This document shows, one piece after another, positions 52,575 through 61,556 of a DNA stretch of 64,000 nucleotides; the first letter of the stretch is position 1, and each line of letters starts with the position of its first letter. The stretch lies in contig NZ_JAKUJY010000005.1 in NCBI RefSeq assembly GCF_022664535.1, forward strand, positions 62,001 through 126,000, in the 5' to 3' direction. The notes beneath the pieces were generated by a model. The model made no database searches. It worked only from the letters and a program-made list of their open reading frames with translations, and was not told the DNA's origin. The DNA is from Sphingobium trunci. GTDB taxonomy: Bacteria > Pseudomonadota > Alphaproteobacteria > Sphingomonadales > Sphingomonadaceae. A program made the position numbers and the translations under genes.

Positions 52575-54566
52575 GTGTCACGCCATAGCCAAAACTTGAT
52601 CGCCACCTTGCGCGCGCGCTTTGCGCCAGACACTCAGCAAAGTGCTGAAGTGCAAGCGAATCTTGTCAAAGCGCTCTACGCTTCCCCAGCGTCGTTGATG
52701 AGCGGGGCGATTGCGGGCGGGGGCGCAAGCCTGGTGGTTGCCTATGTCGCGCAAATGACGGCAGTCACAATCGTTTCCTGTCTGATCTGTCTGGTCGGGA
52801 TCAGCCGGTCTGTCGCCTCCCTCTATTTTCACCGTGAACTGGCCCATCAGGACCGTCCGGCCAAGCCGATATGGGGCTTTGCCTACGAACTGGGGGCCTG
52901 GGGCTATGCTGCCCTATTGGGTATATTGGCCTTTGTTACTCTCACGATTACCGATGTGTTGACGCTCCACGTGCTCAGCGTCGGCATCGTCGCGGCCTAT
53001 GCGGGCGGTATTTCGGGACGCAATGCGGGGCGTGTCCATGTGGCAGTCGGGCAAACCTGCTTCTCGCTTCTGCCAACGTCCTTCGGTCTGCTCCTGGTCG
53101 GCGGGCTGGCTTATACGACGCTGGGGATCATGTGTTTCCTGATGATTTTCGCCATGGCGGATATCACGCGGACGACCCATAGGATCGTCCTCGACGCCTT
53201 TCAGGGTAAGTATGAGAAATCGCAGCTTGCAGCGAAGTTTGAACGGCTAGCGCGGTTCGACAGCCTGACGGGCGTGGAAAACCGTATGGCCATGCAGATG
53301 CGATTGCGGGAATGGTTCGACAATCGATCGTCAGACGATGATCTGCTGGCCGTCCTGTGGATGGACCTTGATCGTTTCAAGGAAATCAACGATTCTCTAG
53401 GTCACATCGTGGGCGACCAGCTGCTTTGCATGGTGGCTGACAGATTGTCTCGCGCGCTGGATCGTCGTGGCTATATCGCCCGTTTTGGCGGCGACGAATT
53501 CATCCTGATCTGTCCCGGCGCGGACCGGGTTGTGGCGGAGGAAATCGCCCTCGACGTCCTGGCAGAATTCGTGCCGGATTTTCAGGTCGACAACTTCCAC
53601 CTCAACGTCACCGCCTCCATGGGCATTGCCCTTGCGCCGAGCGATGGCAGGGACAGCAATGAACTGCTGCAACATGCGGACATGGCGCTTTACCGTGCCA
53701 AGCATGAGGGCCGCAACCGACATGCGCTGTTCCACTGGGAGATGAAGGAGCGGCAGAACCGCACTTATGAGCTGGAAATGGCGTTGCGCACCGCCTTGGT
53801 CAATGGTGAGATCAAGCTGCACTACCAGCCGATCTTCGACACAAACAGCGGTCGTATAGCCATTTGCGAGGCGTTGATGCGCTGGGAGCATCCGGTTCTG
53901 GGGCGCATTTCGCCCGCAGAATTCATTCCCGTCGCCGAAAGCTGCTCAATGATAGAGCCGCTTACGCTGTGGGCGCTTGACCGTGCATGCCGGGACGCCA
54001 TGAGCTGGGATGAGAATATCCGGGTAGCCGTCAATATCTCTCCAACTCTCATCCGGGGCGACAGCCTGCCTCGGGGGGTGATGGCCGCGCTTCTGGCTTC
54101 GGGTCTGAAGCCGCGCCGCCTTGAGTTGGAGGTGACCGAGTCCATCTTTTTGGAAGATGATGGCCGCACGCACATGATCCTGAACGAATTGCGCCGCATC
54201 GGCCTTCGCCTGGCGCTGGACGATTTTGGCACCGGCTATTCTTCGCTGGGATATCTGCGGACGCATATTTTTGACACGATCAAGGTCGATCAGAGCTTCA
54301 TGCGCGGCGTTGGTGAAAATGCGCGTGACCGCGCCATAGCCCAGTCGGTTGCCTATCTGGCTCGTTCGCTTGACGTCGAGACGGTGGCGGAAGGCATCGA
54401 GACGGAAGATCAACTGCGCTATGCTTGTGAAACGGGCTTTACCAATGTGCAGGGCTTCATTCTCTGTCGCCCCATCGAGATCGGCGAATTGTTGACGATG
54501 ATGCGAGAAAGGCCGGCGGGGGCAACCAACATCGCTCCAGTGGTGGGTGATCGCCGCCGGGCCTGA
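52575..54566 (+). CDS. Membrane GGDEF-EAL c-di-GMP enzyme
   Basis: 663 residues, GTG start with GGAG just upstream. Five or six membrane helices (about 40-200) form an N-terminal sensor of MASE-like type. GGDEF domain about 220-385 with an intact RFGGDEF active site; EAL domain about 400-650 with EALMRW, EVTES, DDFGTGYSS and KVDQSF, so all usual phosphodiesterase residues are present. It could make or degrade c-di-GMP, or switch. It converges with an RpfF-like gene, an association reminiscent of the RpfF/RpfR pair of Burkholderia, though this protein lacks the RpfR PAS layout. Confidence 0.95.
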   Translation: MSRHSQNLIATLRARFAPDTQQSAEVQANLVKALYASPASLMSGAIAGGGASLVVAYVAQMTAVTIVSCLICLVGISRSVASLYFHRELAHQDRPAKPIWGFAYELGAWGYAALLGILAFVTLTITDVLTLHVLSVGIVAAYAGGISGRNAGRVHVAVGQTCFSLLPTSFGLLLVGGLAYTTLGIMCFLMIFAMADITRTTHRIVLDAFQGKYEKSQLAAKFERLARFDSLTGVENRMAMQMRLREWFDNRSSDDDLLAVLWMDLDRFKEINDSLGHIVGDQLLCMVADRLSRALDRRGYIARFGGDEFILICPGADRVVAEEIALDVLAEFVPDFQVDNFHLNVTASMGIALAPSDGRDSNELLQHADMALYRAKHEGRNRHALFHWEMKERQNRTYELEMALRTALVNGEIKLHYQPIFDTNSGRIAICEALMRWEHPVLGRISPAEFIPVAESCSMIEPLTLWALDRACRDAMSWDENIRVAVNISPTLIRGDSLPRGVMAALLASGLKPRRLELEVTESIFLEDDGRTHMILNELRRIGLRLALDDFGTGYSSLGYLRTHIFDTIKVDQSFMRGVGENARDRAIAQSVAYLARSLDVETVAEGIETEDQLRYACETGFTNVQGFILCRPIEIGELLTMMRERPAGATNIAPVVGDRRRA

Positions 54567-54713
54567 AAACCACTATCAGGTGACCATGGGCCGTCACGCT
54601 CATACCATCAGCTTAGAATCGGCACTCTCAGCCCGCTGAGAACCGGTTTCTGCTTAAGGTGATGTGAAAAAACTTGGAGCGCACGACCTGCGTCTGAGTT
54701 CACGCAGCGCTCC

Positions 54714-54755
54714 CTAGAGCATGATCCGATTCAGCTTGGTCGGATCATGCTCTAG
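54714..54755. repeat. Perfect 16-bp palindromic repeat between convergent genes
   Basis: CTAGAGCATGATCCGA (54714-54729) pairs perfectly with its complement at 54740-54755 around a 10-nt loop. The stop codon of the minus-strand RpfF-like gene (54752-54754) lies inside the right arm. The GCATGATCC core recurs at 18339. It probably protects or ends both transcripts and belongs to a dispersed repeat family. Confidence 0.85.
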
Positions 54756-55711
54756 CGCTTGAGGCGCGTCTGTGCCGATGCCAGACGGCGCATCATCCGC
54801 AGATCCTTGAGGCTGATCTGGAGGGCCGAACCCGCCCAGGTTTCGACAATGTCCTTCAGCTCGACATAATCGAGCGGGTCGACTCTGCGCCCGGCCTCGA
54901 ATACTCCGACGTGTCCGGCATGGTGCGCCTGATTGGCGGCAACATAATCGCGGACAGCAGCCTCTCCCTCGCCATCTTCCACCAAAGTGTGAACGATGCC
55001 CATGTCATACATTTCCTCGGCCGTGTAGATCTTGCCGGACAGGATCATCCTTTCGGCCATCAGCCTGCCCAGCTTGCGCGCCAGAATGGAGTAGGCGCCC
55101 ATTCCAGGAAACAGCCCGAACAATATTTCCGGCAGGCCGAAGCGGGCGCTGCGTTCGGCGATGACGACATCGAAGCAAAGCAGCGCTTCAAACCCGCCGC
55201 CCAGTGCATCGCCCTGCGCCAGCGCGATGGAAACGACCGGCATGTCGCCATTGCGCCAGGTTCTATGCACGACATCCACACAGGCATGGCCATATTGCAC
55301 CAGCGCAGGAAGATCACGCTTCTCAATGCAGGCGGCAAACAGCTCCAGATCGCCACCAAGATTGAAAACGCCGGGAAAGCGCGAACCGGCAACGAGATAT
55401 TTGATCGGCAGCGCGCCCGCATCGAACAGCCGTTTCGATTCCGAATACCACGCGCGAACGTCGCGCAGCAGTTGCATGCTGAAATTCGGTCGATTCGTAG
55501 GCGTCATGAACGCCCACAGGGTGGATGCCGGCCCGTCCCAACGGACGTCGATCTGGCCAAGGTCGAAGAGGGTGGACTGGCCGATGTCAGGACTGGAGGC
55601 GGCACTTTCCGTAGCGGAAATGATGGCCGCGTGCTCAGCGGGCGCGAAATCAGCCGACGGCATATCGTTCGCATGTTCGCTTGCCGAATTAAATCGCCCG
55701 GAATCAATCAT
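54752..55711 (-). CDS. RpfF-like crotonase, putative DSF-family signal synthase
   Basis: 319 residues from the ATG at 55711. A crotonase fold whose pattern matches RpfF: FNLGGDLELF, then SIALAQGDALGGGFEALLCFDVVIAE and GLPEILFGLFPGMGAYSI. The two glutamates that RpfF uses as thioesterase/dehydratase (E141 and E161 in Xanthomonas) are both present, in GGGFEA and GLPEIL, with the same spacing. The C-terminal LRMMRRLASAQ also fits. DSF synthases make cis-2-unsaturated fatty acids for cell-cell signalling. Start: TTG at 55768 adds 19 residues; the ATG is more likely. It converges with a GGDEF-EAL gene. Confidence 0.75.
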   Translation of the reverse strand: MIDSGRFNSASEHANDMPSADFAPAEHAAIISATESAASSPDIGQSTLFDLGQIDVRWDGPASTLWAFMTPTNRPNFSMQLLRDVRAWYSESKRLFDAGALPIKYLVAGSRFPGVFNLGGDLELFAACIEKRDLPALVQYGHACVDVVHRTWRNGDMPVVSIALAQGDALGGGFEALLCFDVVIAERSARFGLPEILFGLFPGMGAYSILARKLGRLMAERMILSGKIYTAEEMYDMGIVHTLVEDGEGEAAVRDYVAANQAHHAGHVGVFEAGRRVDPLDYVELKDIVETWAGSALQISLKDLRMMRRLASAQTRLKR

Positions 55712-55792
55712 CTGTGTCCCCAAATTGTCGATTGCAGCGACGAGAACAATCTTGCGGGGAATATGCAACTATCTGTGGAGGAGAGCATCAGG

Positions 55793-55931
55793 GTTAACCA
55801 TTTTTATTCCCCACTGTTGCGAGAAAGTCTCCGTAAATGGCGCATTTAGATGGTTAACGTTGTATTGATGTCACAGAATGATCCCTTGGCGGTTAACTAA
55901 AATCGCCTCAGGCCTTTGTTAACCTTTATTA
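55793..55931. promoter_or_regulatory. Cluster of CtrA-like half-sites
   Basis: TTAACCAT at 55793-55800 (+) and the same octamer at 55849-55856 (-), plus GTTAAC at 55891-55896 and TTAACC-TTTA-TTAA at 55918-55931. TTAACCAT is the known CtrA secondary motif and TTAA-N6/7-TTAA resembles the full site. The region is AT-rich and lies between the divergent RpfF-like gene and the 59-residue ORF. Confidence 0.55.
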
Positions 55932-55945
55932 ATTACCATGGGCGC

Positions 55946-56125
55946 ATGAGCACGCCCCGAACCGAAACGCAGATCGTGACCTTGCTGCTGCACGACACAC
56001 AAGGTGAATCTTGGCGATTGAGCCTGTCTGCTAATTGCCTTTGTTTCATCGGTCATTATCGCCGGATCGAAGGATTCGATATCGATGCCATCGTGGCGTT
56101 CGACGGGCTGGACAAGGAGGGATAA
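55946..56125 (+). CDS. Possible small protein of unknown function
   Basis: 59 residues, starting MSTPRTETQIVTLLLHDTQGESWRLSLSANCLCFIGHYRRIEG. Beta-rich with two nearby Cys; no membrane helix. No good Shine-Dalgarno, so it may be spurious, but it follows the CtrA-like sites directly and ends well before tgt. Confidence 0.4.
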   Translation: MSTPRTETQIVTLLLHDTQGESWRLSLSANCLCFIGHYRRIEGFDIDAIVAFDGLDKEG

Positions 56126-56238
56126 TCCCTCTGCACCAACTCCCGGTTCCTCTGCCGCGCTCTTCGTACGGCCTGCGCTTCCGCGATTTTGCTGCACTAC
56201 CCTCGGCTACCGGCCTTCCACTGTTCCATCCGGCCTGA

Positions 56239-57390
<1,152 letters not shown>

Positions 57391-57393
57391 CGT

Positions 57394-59007
57394 TCAGGGC
57401 AGAACCGTGATCGCGATGATGTAATCGCCCGTTTCCGGATCATGGTCCAACGGCGCCCGCAACTGGCGGGACAGGCCGGTCAGGACCCGCCCATAGCGTT
57501 CCTCCAGCCTTTCGGTCATGTCCGGCGATCCGCGCAGCGCGGGCGAGACGATGTGCAGGATCGCCCGGTCCCGCCGTCCCGCTTCAAGCTGGACCGAGAT
57601 GCGCATCGCCGTCCGGGGGTCGGAAAGCATCGCCAGCTCGACCAGTTCGGTCAGCAGAAAGGCGATCGGCACGGCGACATCCTGGCTGATATGCAGATTG
57701 TCGCTCTCGATCTGGATGCCGAAGCGCCGCGCTTCGGCGGGCGCCGTGCCGCGCAGGCTGGCCGACAATTCGCTGATCAGCGATCGCACGCCGACCCCGT
57801 GATTTTCCTCCAGCTCCGCATAATGGTTGCGGTGCACGACCGAAAGCGCGTCGACCCGCCGCTGGATGGTCGCATAGGCCTCGACCGCTTCGGCATCATG
57901 CGCCGATCGCGCATGCAGATTGATGAGGCTGGCGATGATCTGGAGGTTGTTCTTGACCCGGTGATGGACCTCGCGAGTCAGCTTCCGCTGGGTTTCCAGA
58001 CCCTCCGCCATCTCCGCCTCATGGGTGGCGACGTCCTCGCTGATCTCGCGGAATGTCTCGCCCAGCGCGACGATTTCCTGGGCAGGCGTCCGGATGCGGC
58101 GCATGGGCTCCAGCACTTCGCCCGGCTGATAGGCGGCCACGGTACGGCGCAGCAGCACCAGCGGCCTGATCAGCAGCCGGTTGACGACGAACCAGCCGAT
58201 CGCCGCCGCCGCGAACCACATGACCAGCGGCAGGAACAGCGACAGCAACCGCGCCAGCGTCACGGGCGGATCGCGCATCGTCATGGTCAGGATGATGTCG
58301 GGCGGCTCCAGCCGGGCGGAAAGCGCGGTGCTGCGGCCGCTCGAAATCCGGGCGGCGGGGGTGATGAGCAGGCTGTTTCCGCCCTGATGCAGGGTGATCT
58401 GCCGGTTCTGCAGCGCGCCTGCGGGGCTGGCCGTCTCCGCCAGATAGGCCCGCGAATAATAGGCCAGGGCAACGACGGCGCCATTTCCGCTGCGGGCGCG
58501 CGCGACCAGATATTGCGAGCGGGGCAGGAGCTGGACGCCGTCCCCCGCAAATCGCTGCGCCCGCGGCAAGCCCTGCGGTTCGGGCGCGGATGATCCGCAC
58601 AGGCGCCGCCCGCGACGGTCGTAGATATAATAAAGCCCGCCGCCGCGTTCATGCGGGCTGAGAAAGGCCGAGAGTCGCTGGCACATGCCGCCGTCCGGCG
58701 GATCAGTGGCCAGGCTGTTGGCGGCCAGCATCAGGGCGGTCCTGTCCGACGCCAGATCGGCCGACAGCTTGCGGGCGCTTTGGGTGACCGCGACCCTCAG
58801 CAGCGCTTCCTTCTCCAGATCGGTCGTGCGGATGGCCTGCAGGGAAGCAACGAGCGCGATCAGGCCCAGCGGCAGCAGCGCCAGCGTCAGGATCAGGAAC
58901 ATCTTGACACCGGTGGATTGGGAAACGGCGTTCAATTTTTGCATGAAGGGGAAAGCCGCCAAGGCAGGGTTCTGTTCGGTGGACCGCGATTCCGGCCTAG
59001 CGACCAT
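57394..59007 (-). CDS. Sensor kinase of the general stress response (HisKA_2 type)
   Basis: 537 residues. Two membrane helices (about 36-58 and 252-275) flank a periplasmic sensor region with a single-Cys pair (GGMCQRL, RRLCGSS). A HAMP-like linker leads to a HisKA_2 domain (REVHHRVKNNLQIIASLINLHAR; His phosphoacceptor near residue 366) and a degenerate-looking HATPase (VPIAFLLTELVELAMLSDPR lacks a clear N-box Asn). It sits directly downstream of nepR and next to phyR, so it is probably a PhyR-input kinase like PhyK/PakF. The weak N-box may reduce its kinase activity. Confidence 0.85.
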   Translation of the reverse strand: MVARPESRSTEQNPALAAFPFMQKLNAVSQSTGVKMFLILTLALLPLGLIALVASLQAIRTTDLEKEALLRVAVTQSARKLSADLASDRTALMLAANSLATDPPDGGMCQRLSAFLSPHERGGGLYYIYDRRGRRLCGSSAPEPQGLPRAQRFAGDGVQLLPRSQYLVARARSGNGAVVALAYYSRAYLAETASPAGALQNRQITLHQGGNSLLITPAARISSGRSTALSARLEPPDIILTMTMRDPPVTLARLLSLFLPLVMWFAAAAIGWFVVNRLLIRPLVLLRRTVAAYQPGEVLEPMRRIRTPAQEIVALGETFREISEDVATHEAEMAEGLETQRKLTREVHHRVKNNLQIIASLINLHARSAHDAEAVEAYATIQRRVDALSVVHRNHYAELEENHGVGVRSLISELSASLRGTAPAEARRFGIQIESDNLHISQDVAVPIAFLLTELVELAMLSDPRTAMRISVQLEAGRRDRAILHIVSPALRGSPDMTERLEERYGRVLTGLSRQLRAPLDHDPETGDYIIAITVLP

Positions 59008-59146
59008 TTACCCGACGCTGCAAATGAATTTCGATATAGTGCGTGAAGGATTGCACCTGGCTGACCGGACCGGTGCGCTTTCCGGGACGAAGAGTCATGT
59101 CCTTACATCCCACCCCTTTGCCATGTCTGCCCCCGCGGCAGGCGCG

Positions 59147-59395
59147 TCAGTCCAGCTTGCTGAGCAGGTCGAGCATTTCGGGGGGGATATCCTCATCCAC
59201 GGCGCGCTGGTAGACGGAACGCAGCGCATTGGCGACCTGGCCCTCGTCCTTGGCGGACGCGCGCTTCTTGCGGGCGGAACTCGCCTTCACGCCCGAACCC
59301 GGAGTGCTGGCGCCGACATCTTTCCTGTCCCCTCCCGTCACATCCCGTTCCGTCGTTGAAGAAACCAAAACACGCCCCTCTGCAGCCATCACCAT
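59147..59395 (-). CDS. nepR: Anti-sigma factor NepR
   Basis: 82 residues. A variable basic N-terminus precedes the NepR core NALRSVYQRAVDEDIPPEMLDLLSKLD, which binds EcfG and, when PhyR is phosphorylated, PhyR's sigma-like domain. Its stop is 139 nt from the kinase start, on the same strand. The exact start is uncertain (ATG codons at 59395 and 59389). A GGAAC-N16-TGTT site lies about 109 nt upstream on its strand, so the operon may be EcfG-driven. Confidence 0.9.
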   Translation of the reverse strand: MVMAAEGRVLVSSTTERDVTGGDRKDVGASTPGSGVKASSARKKRASAKDEGQVANALRSVYQRAVDEDIPPEMLDLLSKLD

Positions 59396-59706
59396 CTACG
59401 CCAGCCTGTCCTTCTTGCGGCTTTACCGGATGACGTCAATTCGACGTCATGGGAAGAAGAACATAAAAATCCAAAGATTCTCGAAAAAACCGAACGGCAG
59501 TGAAACAAATTCTCCGCTTGATGGTTCCCTCGCATGAAGCATTTTTTGCCCATGCGGCGGGGACAGGGCCGTCCGTTCATCCTCCAGGAAGGACGCAGGG
59601 CGAAAAGGGGAGGGGGGCTTGCCACATCGGCATCGTCCATCCATCCTTGCCGGCCGGCGAATGTTTCGGAACAAGGTGCCCCAACGGGCTGGGAGAATTT
59701 TTACAG
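59396..59706. other. Divergent nepR/phyR control region (311 bp)
   Basis: No gene seen. It holds TGACGTC-N5-GACGTCA (59431-59449), a perfect inverted repeat 36 nt upstream of nepR, an AT-rich stretch, and the EcfG-like promoter of nepR. An in-frame upstream extension of phyR to 59500 was rejected. Confidence 0.6.
59504..59528 (-). promoter_or_regulatory. EcfG-type promoter for nepR
   Basis: On the minus strand GGAAC (59528-59524), 16-nt spacer, TGTT (59507-59504). Matches the EcfG consensus GGAAC-N16/17-CGTT except for one base. Autoregulation of nepR by EcfG is common in related bacteria. Confidence 0.5.
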
Positions 59707-60501
59707 ATGTCGCTTGGTCAGCAACTGCACCCCCACCTTCCTTTCCTGCGTCGTTATGCCCGCGCGCTGACGGGCAGCCAGGCGCATGGCGACGCCTATG
59801 TCCGCGCGACCCTGGAGGCCATCGTTGCCGCTCCTCAGGAATTTCCCGCGACGGTCGATCCGCGACTGGGCCTCTACAAGACCTTTCACGCGATCTGGTC
59901 GTCCTCGCATCTGGAGGATGTGCCGGTGCTGTCGGGCGCCGACGGTCAGGAGGCCATTGCCCAGGCCCGGCTTGCCCGGCTGACGCCATTGCCGCGCCAG
60001 GCCCTGCTGCTGACCGCGCTGGAGGGTTTCACGGTCGACGATGTCGGCTATCTCATCGGTCTCGACAGCGACGATGTCGAAGCACTGGTCAAGGAAGCCC
60101 TGGCCGAGATCGAGGCCCAGACCCGCGCCAAGGTGCTGATCATCGAGGATGAGCCGATCATCGCGATGGATATCGAGACCATCGTCCGCGACCTGGGGCA
60201 TGAGGTCACCGCCATCGCGGTCACCCGCGAGGACGCGGTGCGGGAGGCGATGGCGGAACGTCCGGGCCTGGTGCTCGCCGATATCCAGCTGGCCGACGAT
60301 TCGAGCGGCATCGATGCCGTGAAGGATATTCTGGCCGAATTCTCGGTACCGGTGATCTTCATCACCGCCTTCCCCGAACGCCTGCTGACCGGCGAGCGTC
60401 CGGAACCGACCTTCCTCATCACCAAGCCGTTCCAGCGCTCCACCGTGAAGGCGGCCATTTCCCAGGCCCTGTTCTTCGACGAAGCCACCGCGCCTGCATG
60501 A
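59707..60501 (+). CDS. phyR: General stress response regulator PhyR
   Basis: 264 residues. N-terminal sigma-factor-like domain (1-130: LPFLRRYARALTGSQAHGDAYVRATLEAI, with region-4-like LTPLPRQALLLTALEGFTVDDVGYLIGLD) and a C-terminal receiver (138-258: VLIIEDEPIIAMDIE; phospho-acceptor D192 in LADIQLAD; TAFPERLL; ITKPF). Phosphorylated PhyR sequesters NepR and frees EcfG. The ATG at 59707 gives MSLGQQLHPHLPFLRR, the usual family start. Confidence 0.96.
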   Translation: MSLGQQLHPHLPFLRRYARALTGSQAHGDAYVRATLEAIVAAPQEFPATVDPRLGLYKTFHAIWSSSHLEDVPVLSGADGQEAIAQARLARLTPLPRQALLLTALEGFTVDDVGYLIGLDSDDVEALVKEALAEIEAQTRAKVLIIEDEPIIAMDIETIVRDLGHEVTAIAVTREDAVREAMAERPGLVLADIQLADDSSGIDAVKDILAEFSVPVIFITAFPERLLTGERPEPTFLITKPFQRSTVKAAISQALFFDEATAPA

Positions 60502-60551
60502 GGTTTATCGCCTGATCCAGGTTAGCTTTCGAAAATTACGGCGAAAAATGG

Positions 60552-60576
60552 GGAACCCCCCATCGCGACTCGCGTT
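60552..60576 (+). promoter_or_regulatory. EcfG promoter upstream of a small membrane peptide and ecfG
   Basis: GGAAC (60552-60556), exactly 16 nt, CGTT (60573-60576): a perfect match to the EcfG consensus. It drives the 44-residue ORF at 60606 and can read through to the sigma factor gene, giving positive autoregulation. Confidence 0.8.
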
Positions 60577-60605
60577 ATTCATGCGTAACGATCGGGAGAA
60601 GGGTC

Positions 60606-60740
60606 ATGGCGGAGCAGGAGCAGCATGTCGCGGCCGAGGAGGCCAGGGCAGGCTCTACGCCGCACGTCGTGCGCTACGTCCTGGGGATTTCGCTGACCCT
60701 CGCCATCATCGTCATGATCGTGATATTGTGGAGCAGTTGA
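60606..60740 (+). CDS. 44-residue single-helix membrane peptide under EcfG control
   Basis: Starts MAEQEQHVAAEEARAGSTP, then a single membrane helix RYVLGISLTLAIIVMIVILW and ends SS. GGAGAAGG lies 4-11 nt before the ATG. The length, one helix and acidic cytoplasmic N-terminus fit a small stress membrane peptide. Too short for most gene callers. Confidence 0.7.
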   Translation: MAEQEQHVAAEEARAGSTPHVVRYVLGISLTLAIIVMIVILWSS

Positions 60741-60857
60741 AAACGGCCCTGGCGATTGGCGCCTTCACGAGAATATGGTTAGGATGCGGACGCACTTATG
60801 GCTTTGACGACTTCGGTTCATGCAGCGAGGACGACAGCCGATGAGGGGGTTGTTGCC

Positions 60858-61505
60858 ATGAGCGATGGCGTGAGCCAGGATGTGGAACGCGAGACCCTGT
60901 CCGACGCGGATTTCAAGCGGGAACTGGCGGCGGTCATTCCCCATCTGCGCGCCTTCGGCCGGTCCCTGTCGGGCAACCGCGACGTCGCCGACGATCTGGT
61001 GCAGGAAACGCTGCTCAAGGCCTGGGCCGCGCGCAGCCGCTTCCAGGCGGGCACCAACATGCGGGCCTGGACGTTCATCATCCTGCGCAACCATTATCTG
61101 TCGCAGATGCGGCGCTCCCGTTTCCGGGGCGATTGGGACGATCTGGCGGCCGACCGGCTGCTGGCGGCGCCCGCTGGGCAGGACAAGCATGTCGAACTGT
61201 CGGACATGCAGCGCGCCCTGCTCCAGCTTCCCCAACCGCAGCGCGAGGCGCTGATCCTCGTCGGCGCGGGCGGATTCGCCTATGAAGAGGCGGCGGAGAT
61301 TTGCGGTGTCGCGGTCGGCACGATCAAGAGCCGGGTGGCGCGCGGCCGCGCCGCGCTGGAGCAGATACTGGAAAATGGCGAACTGCCCTCGCGCCGCAGC
61401 CAGGAAAGCAGCGATGCGGCGGTTCTCGATGAAATCATGGATGATGTCGATCGTTTGAGCCGTGGCCGCGAGGCAAGGGAAGATAACGGGTCCGACCTGG
61501 AATAA
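60858..61505 (+). CDS. ecfG: ECF sigma factor EcfG
   Basis: 215 residues from the ATG at 60858. Region 2 (about 25-90: HLRAFGRSLSGNRDVADDLVQETLLKAW, then MRAWTFIILRNHYL) and region 4 (about 115-170: LPQPQREALILVGAGGFAYEEAAEICGVAVGTIKSRVARGR) with the C-terminal acidic tail. It is the sigma factor released by the PhyR-NepR switch. A GAGGGGG site decides the start; the ATG at 60798 adds 20 residues and has none. Confidence 0.94.
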   Translation: MSDGVSQDVERETLSDADFKRELAAVIPHLRAFGRSLSGNRDVADDLVQETLLKAWAARSRFQAGTNMRAWTFIILRNHYLSQMRRSRFRGDWDDLAADRLLAAPAGQDKHVELSDMQRALLQLPQPQREALILVGAGGFAYEEAAEICGVAVGTIKSRVARGRAALEQILENGELPSRRSQESSDAAVLDEIMDDVDRLSRGREAREDNGSDLE

Positions 61506-61556
61506 TCTATGTTAATATCCGGCTCCATTCCTCTTGTCAGGATCGGGAGAAGGAGA

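Noticed and set aside
59500-59706. In-frame N-terminal extension of PhyR
   Set aside because: Not like any PhyR N-terminus and it overlaps the divergent promoter region; the family start is at 59707.
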